This document shows positions 1 to 8,595 of a stretch of 64,000 bases of DNA, in pieces. The stretch comes from Cytophagales bacterium. GTDB lineage: Bacteria > Bacteroidota > Bacteroidia > Cytophagales > Cyclobacteriaceae. The translations under genes were made by a program, and so were the position numbers. Below the pieces are notes generated by a model that saw only the letters and a program-made list of their open reading frames with translations, did no database searches and was not told the origin of the DNA. The DNA is taken from positions 20,397 to 84,396 of the forward strand of contig JAKSDO010000209.1 in the NCBI GenBank assembly GCA_022360055.1, in the 5' to 3' direction. The stretch's first letter is position 1, and each line of letters starts with the position of its first letter.

Positions 1-2
1 AG

Positions 3-1043
3 TATTTGGAAAAAATTCATAAGCTCGTGAACCGGCCGTGGTCGGTCATGGAGATTTGTGGCGGACAAACGCACAGCCTGGTAAAAAATGGAATTGTAGA
101 TCTGCTGCCTGAGGATGTCACGATGGTACATGGCCCGGGATGTCCTGTCTGTGTCACTTCTGCAGAGCTTATCGATAAAGCTGTTCAAATCGCCCTTGAC
201 GAGGACAGCATTTTGTGTTCATTCGGGGATATGCTTCGGGTTCCCGGTTCTTCCAAAAGCTTGCAAAAGGCCAAGGCCGAAGGCGGGGATGTGCGCATTG
301 TATATTCACCGCTGGATGCCGTAAATCTTGCCCTGGATCAGCAAGATAAAAACGTCGTTTTTTTTGCCGTCGGTTTTGAAACCACCGCACCGGTAAATGC
401 CTTGTCTGTCTTACAGGCAAAAAAACTTGGACTGGAAAATTACTTGTTGCTGGTGTCTCATGTGCTGGTTCCCCCGGCTATGGAAGCCTTGCTTGAAGAT
501 GAGGAGACAAGAATAGATGGATTTCTGGCTGCAGGACACGTTTGCACGGTCATGGGGACATCGGAATATATTCCGGTTGCAGAGAAATATCGAATTCCCA
601 TCGTGGTCACCGGGTTCGAGCCGGTTGATCTTCTGAAGGGATTGTTCAGTTGTATTCAGCAGTTGGAGAAAGGAACATATAAGCTTGAAAATCAATATAA
701 ACGGGTGGTAAAAGCACAGGGCAACCGGAAAGCCCGGCAATTGATTGAAGAGGTATTTGAGATTTCGGACAGGTCCTGGAGAGGCATTGGTGTATTGCCC
801 AACAGCGGTTATTCGCTTAGGGAAGCATATAAGCAATTCAATGCCGATGCAAGATTCGAGCTGAAATCCAAAGGCGGTAGCGCGGGAAACAAATGCATTG
901 CCGGAGAAATTTTGAAGGGGTTAAAGAAGCCGGTAGATTGCCCTGAATTCAGAGGATCATGCAACCCTGAAAATCCGCTGGGGGCACCAATGGTTTCTTC
1001 AGAGGGCGCTTGCGCGGCTTACTATAATTATCGTAATGTTTAA
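3..1043 (+). CDS. hypD: Hydrogenase maturation protein HypD, 5' end cut by the window
   Basis: HypD is the Fe-S scaffold on which, with HypC, the Fe(CN)2CO centre of [NiFe]-hydrogenase is assembled in the cytoplasm. Visible family marks are MEICGGQTH near the start, HGPGCPVC, the GFETTAP motif, GNKCIAGEI and the Cys-rich C-terminus FRGSCNPENPLGAPMVSSEG. About 345 residues are present against roughly 360-380 in the family, and the reading frame is open to the first base of the window, so the N-terminal 15-30 residues probably lie upstream; the TTG at 6 is not taken as the real start. hypE follows 11 bases downstream in the same direction, the usual hypCDE order, so the rest of the hydrogenase locus should be to the left of the window. 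Confidence 0.96.
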   Translation, partial: YLEKIHKLVNRPWSVMEICGGQTHSLVKNGIVDLLPEDVTMVHGPGCPVCVTSAELIDKAVQIALDEDSILCSFGDMLRVPGSSKSLQKAKAEGGDVRIVYSPLDAVNLALDQQDKNVVFFAVGFETTAPVNALSVLQAKKLGLENYLLLVSHVLVPPAMEALLEDEETRIDGFLAAGHVCTVMGTSEYIPVAEKYRIPIVVTGFEPVDLLKGLFSCIQQLEKGTYKLENQYKRVVKAQGNRKARQLIEEVFEISDRSWRGIGVLPNSGYSLREAYKQFNADARFELKSKGGSAGNKCIAGEILKGLKKPVDCPEFRGSCNPENPLGAPMVSSEGACAAYYNYRNV

Positions 1044-1054
1044 AGGTTCTTTTG

Positions 1055-2104
1055 ATGGGAAAGAAGATATCATTTTCTTGTCCTATGCCGGAATTCGATT
1101 TTGATACGATCACTTTGGCGCATGGGAGTGGCGGGCTTTTAACCAACAAATTGTTGGATCAGGGGGTGTTTAGCCTGTTTTCAAACGAATATCTTGACCG
1201 GCAGCACGACGGGGCAGTATTTTATAATGAAGGAAAACTGGCCTTTTCCACAGATAGTTTCGTGGTGTCGCCAATATTTTTTCCCGGCGGCAATATTGGA
1301 GACCTGTCGATGAATGGCACCATGAACGACCTCGCAATGTGCGGTGCTGTTCCCAAATTTATTTCGCTTGGACTGATCATTGAAGAAGGGTTGAGCGTGC
1401 GTGAATTATGGAAGATACTGGAGTCCATAAAAGGTATTTCAGATGCGTTTGATGTCCAGGTTGTTACAGGTGATACCAAAGTGGTGGAGCGCGGGAAGGG
1501 CGATAAAATATTTATCAATACCTCCGGAATCGGAGTTGTAAAGAAGCAGGCTAATATTGGCATAGAACGGATAAAAGAAGGAGATCGCATCTTAGTGAGC
1601 GGCAATATCGCTACACATGGTATGACGATCATGTCTGTGCGCAAAGGACTGGAATTTCAAACTGCGCTGGAAAGCGATACACAATATATCGGTGATACGG
1701 CCCTTGAACTTATCGACAATTTTGGCAGTGACATAAAGTTTTTACGCGACCCTACGCGCGGCGGATTGGCTACCGTACTTAATGAAATTGCCGGGAAGCT
1801 TGAATTGTCGATCGAGATTGAGGAAGCCTTGCTACCCATCTTGCATGAGTCGAAAAGCGCCTGTGAGTTATTGGGTCTGGATCCGATTTACGTGGCAAAT
1901 GAAGGACTATTTGTAGCCGTTGTCTCGCCGGAGATCTCCGGGGAGGCTTTGGATTTCCTAAAGCAAAATGAAAAATGCGAGGGGGCTGCGTTTATCGGGT
2001 CGGTGACTTCGGCCTATCCCAAAAAGGTGGTAGTCAAATCGGCAATTGGAGGAAGGAGAATCGCTTCCATGTTGCCGGGAGAGCAGTTGCCAAGAATTTG
2101 CTGA
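1055..2104 (+). CDS. hypE: Hydrogenase maturation protein HypE (carbamoyl-dehydratase)
   Basis: HypE takes a carbamoyl group from HypF onto its C-terminal cysteine and dehydrates it with ATP to a thiocyanate, the source of the CN ligands of [NiFe]-hydrogenase. The 349-residue product has the AIRS/PurM-like layout: GSGG near the N-terminus, STDSFVVSPIFFPGGNIG and NGTMNDLAMCGA for ATP and Mg binding, DPTRGGLATVLNEIA in the middle, and it ends exactly in PRIC, the obligatory C-terminal acceptor cysteine. I use the ATG at 1055; a TTG directly before it (1052) is in frame but unnecessary. Cotranscribed with hypD. No gene is seen in the 221 bases between its stop and the convergent DUF5686 gene. 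Confidence 0.97.
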   Translation: MGKKISFSCPMPEFDFDTITLAHGSGGLLTNKLLDQGVFSLFSNEYLDRQHDGAVFYNEGKLAFSTDSFVVSPIFFPGGNIGDLSMNGTMNDLAMCGAVPKFISLGLIIEEGLSVRELWKILESIKGISDAFDVQVVTGDTKVVERGKGDKIFINTSGIGVVKKQANIGIERIKEGDRILVSGNIATHGMTIMSVRKGLEFQTALESDTQYIGDTALELIDNFGSDIKFLRDPTRGGLATVLNEIAGKLELSIEIEEALLPILHESKSACELLGLDPIYVANEGLFVAVVSPEISGEALDFLKQNEKCEGAAFIGSVTSAYPKKVVVKSAIGGRRIASMLPGEQLPRIC

Positions 2105-2325
2105 CAAACTGGCTGTAGGTCCCAAATGACTTTGAGTGGGTTGGCAGCTTTTGGATTTTCCGCACACAAAAGTTCAACGGGTACGCTTTCCTGTAGGTAT
2201 CCATATTTATTCCCATGCATATACATGGATCCAAAATTTAGGTGCGCCCCCTGCCCCCCAGGTTTTCAGATGGATCCTTAGTACAGGTAACAAAAGTTTA
2301 CCTACGCAATTCTCATAGTGCCAGG

Positions 2326-4650
2326 CTATAGCGTTCCGAGTTTGTAGGAAATGCGAATCGCAAATGCGCCATGCTCAGCATCCGGTCCAAAGCCATAGAA
2401 TGTCCCGATTCCCAGACCTCCATAAAAATAGTTATAAATCTTCAGACGCAGCAGATTATTGAGCAAGACGCCCGCTTCATAATAGCCTTCCGAATAATCC
2501 CGGACTTCAATATGTTCGTGTATTTCCTTTCTGCCCGCAATTTTTCCCCAGCCTGAATTGAGCGCAAATGCAAGCTCCGGTTTGAATTTTGACTTTTTGA
2601 AGAATATATTCCCCAGGTTGTAATTCATAAACGAATGGAAATACCTGTCTGCAAAGAAACCGTAGAGTTTCATGCTTTGAAAAGCGTTGTTGATGATGAT
2701 ACCTGTAAGTTTGAATTCTGTACCCGGTCCGACATAGTTAATCTGGTAAGGCATATCCTTCTTCATTATTCCGCCGTCGAATACAATATCAAGATTGCTT
2801 TGGCCGCTTATCCGAATATTCGACATCAACCGCCCGTTAAATTTCCAATAATCAAATTCACCGCCTACTTTAGTATCCCAACCTTTTGTTAGATTGAGAA
2901 AAAGGTTGCTGCGAATTTTTTTACTCCTGTACAGGATATTTCGAAGATTCGGATTGTCCGAAAAAGGCGTGCCGATATTGAAGAGAAAGGAAGTTTCGGT
3001 AAACTTGAATATCTGATCACCGGTCAGTTCCCGCATATTCGGGTTGTAGGTGTAATCGTATAAAGGATGGAGTGAATAATTATTAAAGACTAATGACGAA
3101 GTGAAATAAGCATTGATCTTTGTTCTTAAGGATACCTGCGTTGAAAAGTATTCATCCATGCGGCTGGTAAAAAAATCTCTTACGAGATCCTGGCGTTTTT
3201 CCAGGTAATTTACCAGACCCGGCTCCAGCAGATCCCTGGTATATCTTACCGCGAGTAAATTGTTCCTGGACTTGCCAAAATAGGCCCCAACATTGCCTCC
3301 GTACTTGAACTTGCGATCTCCGATGCCATAGCCCGCATAGCCTCCAAATGTAAATACATCGGATAGATTTTCATGCGATTGAAGCCCCAGTCCGATGCGA
3401 ACTGCCTCAAATTTGTTGATCGCAAAGACATTATTGATATCAAAGAACCTCATCCGGTAAGCAATTCTTCCATCGTAGATATTGTACATCCAACTCAAGG
3501 TATTGGACAAAACGAATTTTTTTTCGGCAGTGTCTCTTTTAATGTATTCAAGTTTTTCCCGGTCCACCACCTGCCGCATCATCCACGTCTCATCTTTGGC
3601 CGTATCTTTTTCATAACTAAATAGCGCCATATCGATCCATTTTTTGTTCGAAGTGTTTTTGACATCGAATGAAGGCGCAGAATTTTTCGTGGAATAAATC
3701 ATCAGGGAATTTCTGTTGAAGTTAGGTATGTTCTTTAATCTAACTACAATGTTAAGGTCTTGGAGAAATCTTGTATTCCTGTTTGTCTTGGCGAGATAAA
3801 AAGTAAAATGAAACCTCTGGTTGTATCCTTTGTAAGGCATCCAGTACCCGCCCCACATCTCCGACCGATCATTTATAAAATACAGAATGCCCTTAAGACC
3901 AATAAATCTCTTATTTTGTTTTGGTCTGAATAGAACGACGCTCATTTTACCTTCGCTAAGCGAAAATGTGTCTTTTAGCGCGAAATCATATCTTTTCTCG
4001 GCACCCTTAAATAGCGGATTATAATATTTGAGATTGTTTGCATGAATGTATTCCTTCTCATCGGATATGGTATATGTATTTATTGGAATGAAACCTGTTG
4101 TACTGCTATCCCCATCGTTGTACCGGGATTTTACTACCCTGGAATATTTTTTATCGGGATATTTAAACCTGTTTTTCTCAATTGATTCAAGAGAGCTCAG
4201 CAATTGCCAGTCATCCGGGTTTTCCGGGGATTGCTCCAATATCCTGATCGTCGAGTAGCTTAAAAATTCAAATTCGGGGAATTTAGTCGTTTTCGTCTCA
4301 GGTAATTTGTCGTGAAAGTTTCTAATAATTTTTTCTCCATCCCTGATTTGTTCTTCGGAAAGTATGATCTCCGCTCTTGGAGACAAAGCCACACGGTCGG
4401 AAGCTGGAGTGATCCGAACCCTTTTATGCTCGAAGAGCGGGTGCACAAATTCAAATTCGCCCTCCGAACCAAGAGCAAAGTTTCCTTTCGGATCTGATAC
4501 ATTGATGCCCCGGGAGTTCACTTGAATTATCTTGACAAAAGGTATCCCCTGATTTGTTGAAGAATCTATGACTCGTCCGCGAATTACCTGAGCAGGTACA
4601 TTAAAAGAGCATAAGGTAATGAAAATGTACGGCAAAAATCTTGTATACAC
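2326..4650 (-). CDS. DUF5686 / carboxypeptidase-regulatory-like outer-membrane protein
   Basis: A 774-residue exported protein with a signal peptide (residues 1-20, cleavage after VPAQ), then a CarboxypepD_reg-like beta-sandwich (IRGRVIDSSTNQGIPFVKI, about residues 22-100) and a long beta-strand-rich region rich in aromatic residues ending in ISYKLGTL. This is the DUF5686 architecture common in Bacteroidota, in which the C-terminal half is predicted to form an outer-membrane beta-barrel. No function is established for the family. It is monocistronic as far as can be seen, convergent with hypE and divergent from the DUF2490 gene. Confidence 0.85.
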   Translation of the reverse strand: MYTRFLPYIFITLCSFNVPAQVIRGRVIDSSTNQGIPFVKIIQVNSRGINVSDPKGNFALGSEGEFEFVHPLFEHKRVRITPASDRVALSPRAEIILSEEQIRDGEKIIRNFHDKLPETKTTKFPEFEFLSYSTIRILEQSPENPDDWQLLSSLESIEKNRFKYPDKKYSRVVKSRYNDGDSSTTGFIPINTYTISDEKEYIHANNLKYYNPLFKGAEKRYDFALKDTFSLSEGKMSVVLFRPKQNKRFIGLKGILYFINDRSEMWGGYWMPYKGYNQRFHFTFYLAKTNRNTRFLQDLNIVVRLKNIPNFNRNSLMIYSTKNSAPSFDVKNTSNKKWIDMALFSYEKDTAKDETWMMRQVVDREKLEYIKRDTAEKKFVLSNTLSWMYNIYDGRIAYRMRFFDINNVFAINKFEAVRIGLGLQSHENLSDVFTFGGYAGYGIGDRKFKYGGNVGAYFGKSRNNLLAVRYTRDLLEPGLVNYLEKRQDLVRDFFTSRMDEYFSTQVSLRTKINAYFTSSLVFNNYSLHPLYDYTYNPNMRELTGDQIFKFTETSFLFNIGTPFSDNPNLRNILYRSKKIRSNLFLNLTKGWDTKVGGEFDYWKFNGRLMSNIRISGQSNLDIVFDGGIMKKDMPYQINYVGPGTEFKLTGIIINNAFQSMKLYGFFADRYFHSFMNYNLGNIFFKKSKFKPELAFALNSGWGKIAGRKEIHEHIEVRDYSEGYYEAGVLLNNLLRLKIYNYFYGGLGIGTFYGFGPDAEHGAFAIRISYKLGTL

Positions 4651-5024
4651 CTTGACTTGCGATGTTTGTACTTATTTTATCACTTAAATATGTGAAAAAT
4701 TATTGGCCCGGCATTTACTGTGCCTCAACTTTTAAAGCGTATTGGAAACTGTTTTCTGTCTCGGGAAATTGTTATAGGAATTCTTTGAGTAACCCGGCAC
4801 CTAATTGGTGTACGCTTAGGCAACCGTAATTGTACAAGTTTTTGTAACGTGTCGTCCGGGCATTATCCGGGGATTTTAGGAACGGTTATCCGGCATTGCA
4901 ACGGTTTACAAATGTATTTCGGATTGGATTTTAAGAGCGCGCTCCCTGTTTTCAATCTGTAAAATGAAGAAAATGAACGTGAATACCTTATCTTTGTAAG
5001 CTTATTTTTGCGCGTACTCCAGGA
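4651..5024. other. Divergent intergenic region
   Basis: 374 bases without a plausible gene, between the DUF5686 start (minus) and the DUF2490 start (plus). It must hold both promoters. Only the plus-strand -7 element (4989-4996) is recognisable; no minus-strand TAnnTTTG match is evident. Confidence 0.5.
4989..4996 (+). promoter_or_regulatory. Bacteroidetes-type -7 element (TATCTTTG)
   Basis: Exact TAnnTTTG match 29 bases before the TTG start of the DUF2490 gene. No good TTTG -33 box is found at 19-21 bases upstream, so strength is uncertain. Confidence 0.5.
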
Positions 5025-5756
5025 TTGAAAATCAATAGATCAATATTCGTTTCCATACTGATAATTTCGCTTTCTCTAAGTGCGAATAGGGGATTTTCCC
5101 AGGAGGAGCCGGGTTTCGAAAAGCAACTTTGGATGGCCGCTTTCCTTAATTTTCGCTTGGATAACAAATGGGTGTACAATCAGGATGCTTCCTATGCGCA
5201 CTCTTTTGAGACTCCGACATTTACAAGATTTTTTTCAAGGTCTCAGTTAAACAGGCAAATCACAGGGGCTTTTAGCGCACATGGAGGCCTGAATCTTTTT
5301 TTTGCAATCAATGAAAAAGCCAATAATGCGCTGGAGCTTCGGCCATGGTTAGGTACAAAACTTCGATGGCCGTCCTTCTGGAGGTTTCACTTTGTGAATT
5401 ATCTGCGTTTTGAACAGCGTTTTCAGCATACGCTGGATGTAAATGATTGGGACAACAATTTTAGAGTGAGGTATAAAATCGGAACGGATGTGCCGATAAA
5501 TCATGTATCGCTAACCGATCGTACATTCTACGGCGTATTGGCATATGAATTTTTCAGCGTTTCGTTTGGGGATGATATTCGATTTACAACCGCCGCAACT
5601 CATCGATTTGATTTTGGATTCGGTTATCGGCAAAATGTAAAAAATAGATTCGAAGCTTTAATATTGGCTTTGAATGGGTTGAGCGAAGACCATGATCATT
5701 ACGCTTTGTCGAGCGCAGTTCTATTTCTGAACAAGCGTTACATCAACTGGGAGTAA
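5025..5756 (+). CDS. DUF2490 family exported protein
   Basis: A 243-residue protein with a clear signal peptide (KINRSIFVSILIISLSLSANRGFSQ) and an aromatic-rich, alternating beta-strand body (for example ELRPWLGTKLRWPS, FVNYLRFEQRFQH) as in DUF2490 proteins, thought to be small outer-membrane barrels of unknown function. The start is TTG at 5025: no ATG or GTG lies upstream in frame, and any later start would destroy the signal peptide; a -7 promoter element sits 29 bases upstream. Its last 14 bases overlap the end of the convergent lipid kinase gene. Confidence 0.8.
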   Translation: MKINRSIFVSILIISLSLSANRGFSQEEPGFEKQLWMAAFLNFRLDNKWVYNQDASYAHSFETPTFTRFFSRSQLNRQITGAFSAHGGLNLFFAINEKANNALELRPWLGTKLRWPSFWRFHFVNYLRFEQRFQHTLDVNDWDNNFRVRYKIGTDVPINHVSLTDRTFYGVLAYEFFSVSFGDDIRFTTAATHRFDFGFGYRQNVKNRFEALILALNGLSEDHDHYALSSAVLFLNKRYINWE

Positions 5757-6660
5757 TCATATTAATTGCATCGGGAATGATTTTTACCTCAACATTTTTG
5801 GTTTCCCCAATGGCTTCACCATCGATTTGAAGTGTCTCAGGGCATTTAAGTTCAATGCTTGCCCGTTTACAGGAGAACACTTTTGTCAGGTCTTCCCTTT
5901 TTCTCAAATTTACTTTGAAAATACTCATCAACGAGCGCAGTAATGCGATAAGATTTATTTGCTTTACAATGCAAATTTCGAAAAATCCATCATTGAGTTT
6001 TCCGGCGGGGTTGATTACAGCTCCGGTACCGTACATGGTGGCGTTGGCAAGGACGATCATATACCCTTTCCCGGCATGCCGCTTTCCATTTATGAAAAGC
6101 TGATAAGAGATGCGTTTTCGTTGCTTAAGCTCTTTGATAAATAGCCTGGCATACCCGAGATATCCCCGGGCTTTTTCGGTTTCAAATCGTTTTACAATCT
6201 TTGCATTTAGGCCGATGTCGCTCAGATGGATTGAAAAGTTTTTTTTATTGATCTGCACCAGATCAATTTTTCGAATGTGTTCATTTTTTATTATTTGCCA
6301 ACACTCCATAAACCGTTCGGAAGGAATCAAGCTTAGGGTCCGGTCGGGAATTTTTGGTATCCCAAGCTCTTTTGCCATCCCATTTGCCGAACCAAATGGC
6401 ATCAAACCGATTTTGGTTGAAGTTTTTTTAACTGTTTTAGCGACAAGTTGCAGGGTTCCGTCGCCACCTATGGCAACTATTACTTTCGGTTTTACTTTCT
6501 CGTAAAGCTTTTGCAGCTTGAGTTCATCGTCATATCCGGTGGTAGCGAATATTTCAAAAGACAAGTTTGAAGTTTTAATTTCATCTTCAATGAATTGATA
6601 AAAAGATGACTTATCATTGCCTCCTGCTATTGGATTTACAACAAATAGGTAATTCGTCAT
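5743..6660 (-). CDS. YegS/BmrU-type diacylglycerol kinase family lipid kinase
   Basis: A 305-residue cytoplasmic or peripheral-membrane protein of the DAGK catalytic family. The N-terminal VVNPIAGG motif, the IAIGGDGTLQ nucleotide-binding motif (around residues 63-72) and the PFGSANGMAKELGIP motif are all present; the C-terminal beta domain contains LQIDGE. The family phosphorylates a lipid alcohol (diacylglycerol, ceramide or sphingosine-like); the exact substrate cannot be read from sequence. Many Bacteroidota make sphingolipids, so a sphingoid substrate is possible but unproven. Convergent overlap of 14 bases with the DUF2490 gene. Confidence 0.9.
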   Translation of the reverse strand: MTNYLFVVNPIAGGNDKSSFYQFIEDEIKTSNLSFEIFATTGYDDELKLQKLYEKVKPKVIVAIGGDGTLQLVAKTVKKTSTKIGLMPFGSANGMAKELGIPKIPDRTLSLIPSERFMECWQIIKNEHIRKIDLVQINKKNFSIHLSDIGLNAKIVKRFETEKARGYLGYARLFIKELKQRKRISYQLFINGKRHAGKGYMIVLANATMYGTGAVINPAGKLNDGFFEICIVKQINLIALLRSLMSIFKVNLRKREDLTKVFSCKRASIELKCPETLQIDGEAIGETKNVEVKIIPDAINMITPS

Positions 6661-6732
6661 GATTTCGTTTCGGCGATCATCCCTGTGTTCTTTTACGAAA
6701 AAGAAGGGGATGTAATCCTTATATTGGCGGAT

Positions 6733-6764
6733 AATAAACCAGGCATCTGGATGCCTGGTTTATT
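6733..6764 (-). terminator. Perfect 15-bp hairpin at the end of the Gfo/Idh gene
   Basis: Arms 6733-6747 and 6750-6764 are perfect reverse complements with a 2-base centre (practical loop larger). The distal arm includes the stop codon of the minus-strand oxidoreductase gene. The uridine tract is weak, so it may work as a 3'-end stabiliser rather than a classical terminator. Confidence 0.6.
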
Positions 6765-8181
6765 AAACCGGCCTTTTTGCCACAGGGATCAGGTCAGTAA
6801 GCTCTTTGATCTGAACAGGTCGTTTCTCTTCAATACTTTTCCTTGCAGCTATGCCGATCAGGATTGAAAAAGCTCCATCACGCGTACCGGCTGCGTGTTT
6901 CAAAGGATCCGGCAAATCTGGGTTTTTAAATATTTTATCCTGAAGCCTGCTATCTCCTCCTCCATGACCGCTTCCCGAATGCTTTACCTTTATCATTTCA
7001 TGATCACTGAAATTCTTCATAACGACAATTTCGTCGTACCGGGCGTCTTCTGATTCCACCTTCTGGTTCATTTCTTTGGCATGTAATTCGGCCTGGTTTA
7101 CCTTTTCCTCTTGACGCCACGGAATGTCTTCCCAGGAATCAATTCTTCCATTCATACCATTAAATGCGATGCGCCAGCCTTCGTACGGCGAATAAGTCGT
7201 AAGGGAATAACTCACACTCACATTGTTGGCATACTTTATCTGAACGGCCATTTTATCATAAATATCGATCTCTTCTCTCCACAGGCAATTGTCGCGGATA
7301 TAACCGTCATATTTTTCATTGTGCACATACAATTCCATTGATCTCTTGTCCTTTGTGATATCCCAATAGAAGCCGCATTTATCCGTATATGCACAATTTC
7401 TGCACTTTTCCCCCCGGAACTTGTTGTTATTCCCATAGTGTTCAAGCGAACCGTAGGCAAACACCTCCACGGGATCGGAGTCCAAAAACCAGTTGAGCAA
7501 ATCGAAGTGATGGGTAGATTTATGAACCAGTAAAGTTCCACCTTTGTTCCGTTCTCCATGCCATCTCCGAAAATAAGAGGCCCCATGGTAGGTGTTGAGA
7601 TACCAATGAAAATCGACGGAAGTGATATCTCCAATTTTTTTGGATTCTATCTGTTCTTTGATCGCCGTGAAAAGGGTTCCATACCTGTAGTTAAATCCAA
7701 CGATTACCTTTTGCCCGGATTTTTTTTCTGCATCGAGAATGGCCTGACACTTAACCTCATCTGTCGTCATGGGTTTTTCCGTGATCACATTTACGCCATA
7801 TTCCAGCCCTTTGATGATAAATTCGTGATGCGTGGAATCCATTGTCGTTACAATCACAAGATCCGGTTTCACTGTTTTCATCATTTGATCAAAATCCGTG
7901 AATGTCGGGCAGTTTACTCCGATAAGTTGAGTGCCCAGTCTCGCTCTCCCTTCATTTTTATCGCAAAGCCCGACAAACTCCAGTTCTTTTTTATAGTTCT
8001 CAGCAACTCTTCTACCCCAAAATGAAGTGCCCCGTATTCCGGTACCGACAAGCACAACTCTCAACTTTGCCTGAGGTTGAAAAGATGAGGCTAATGCGGA
8101 GATCGATGGTGCGACTACACTTCCGGCAGCGATGGCTCCGGATCTGTTAATGAATTTTCTTCTGCTCAAATTATTCGACAT
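6763..8181 (-). CDS. Tat-exported Gfo/Idh/MocA family oxidoreductase
   Basis: A 472-residue NAD(P)-dependent oxidoreductase. The N-terminus carries a twin-arginine signal (LSRRKFINRSG followed by a small-residue hydrophobic stretch), so the protein is likely exported folded with its cofactor. The Rossmann domain has VVLVGTGIRGTSFWG and the EKP motif (GVNVITEKPM), as is usual in the family; the C-terminal domain has the HHFDLLNW helix. A short cysteine cluster, CRNCAYTDKC, in the middle could bind metal. Substrate unknown; Bacteroidota carry many such enzymes for sugars and glycans, and a sulfatase gene is divergent from it. The stop codon lies inside a strong hairpin. Confidence 0.88.
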   Translation of the reverse strand: MSNNLSRRKFINRSGAIAAGSVVAPSISALASSFQPQAKLRVVLVGTGIRGTSFWGRRVAENYKKELEFVGLCDKNEGRARLGTQLIGVNCPTFTDFDQMMKTVKPDLVIVTTMDSTHHEFIIKGLEYGVNVITEKPMTTDEVKCQAILDAEKKSGQKVIVGFNYRYGTLFTAIKEQIESKKIGDITSVDFHWYLNTYHGASYFRRWHGERNKGGTLLVHKSTHHFDLLNWFLDSDPVEVFAYGSLEHYGNNNKFRGEKCRNCAYTDKCGFYWDITKDKRSMELYVHNEKYDGYIRDNCLWREEIDIYDKMAVQIKYANNVSVSYSLTTYSPYEGWRIAFNGMNGRIDSWEDIPWRQEEKVNQAELHAKEMNQKVESEDARYDEIVVMKNFSDHEMIKVKHSGSGHGGGDSRLQDKIFKNPDLPDPLKHAAGTRDGAFSILIGIAARKSIEEKRPVQIKELTDLIPVAKRPV

Positions 8182-8595
8182 GACTCTGTTTGTTTTGATT
8201 ATTTCAATTTATATAAAATCTGTTTTTGAAAATAGCCTTAAAATCGGGCCCCAAATAATTTGGAGGTATGATCCGCCTCACCGGGCAGGCTGATATACGT
8301 AATTATCTTATGGATTCTATATAAAATTATGGATATTATTTATTATCGTATTACAAATCGATGTTCATTCCACCTAAATAGAGTGATTCTAAATAGTGAT
8401 TCGGGAAGAGGACCAGGCTGGTCTATCTTGAATTTCTTCGCTATCTTGGAATTTTCGACATGAATGCATCTTCAAATTTCGAGCCGGAATTCAGAGTCGG
8501 TCAAAAAGATGAAACCCGACCTTGAACGATGGATCGGCTCGGTAAATAAAAGCCGTACCGGAGGAGATTGTTAATTTATATTGAATGATGAGAAA
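8182..8595. other. Divergent intergenic region with a short palindrome
   Basis: 414 bases between the Gfo/Idh gene (minus) and the sulfatase gene (plus). No gene seen. A 13-bp palindrome (CCAAAT-A-ATTTGG, 8251-8263) lies about 70 bases upstream of the oxidoreductase start and may be an operator; no consensus promoter was found. The in-frame TTG at 8581 is a possible alternative sulfatase start. Confidence 0.4.

Noticed and set aside
2136..2318. Short plus-strand frame after hypE
   Set aside because: Low-complexity, no start context and no family features.
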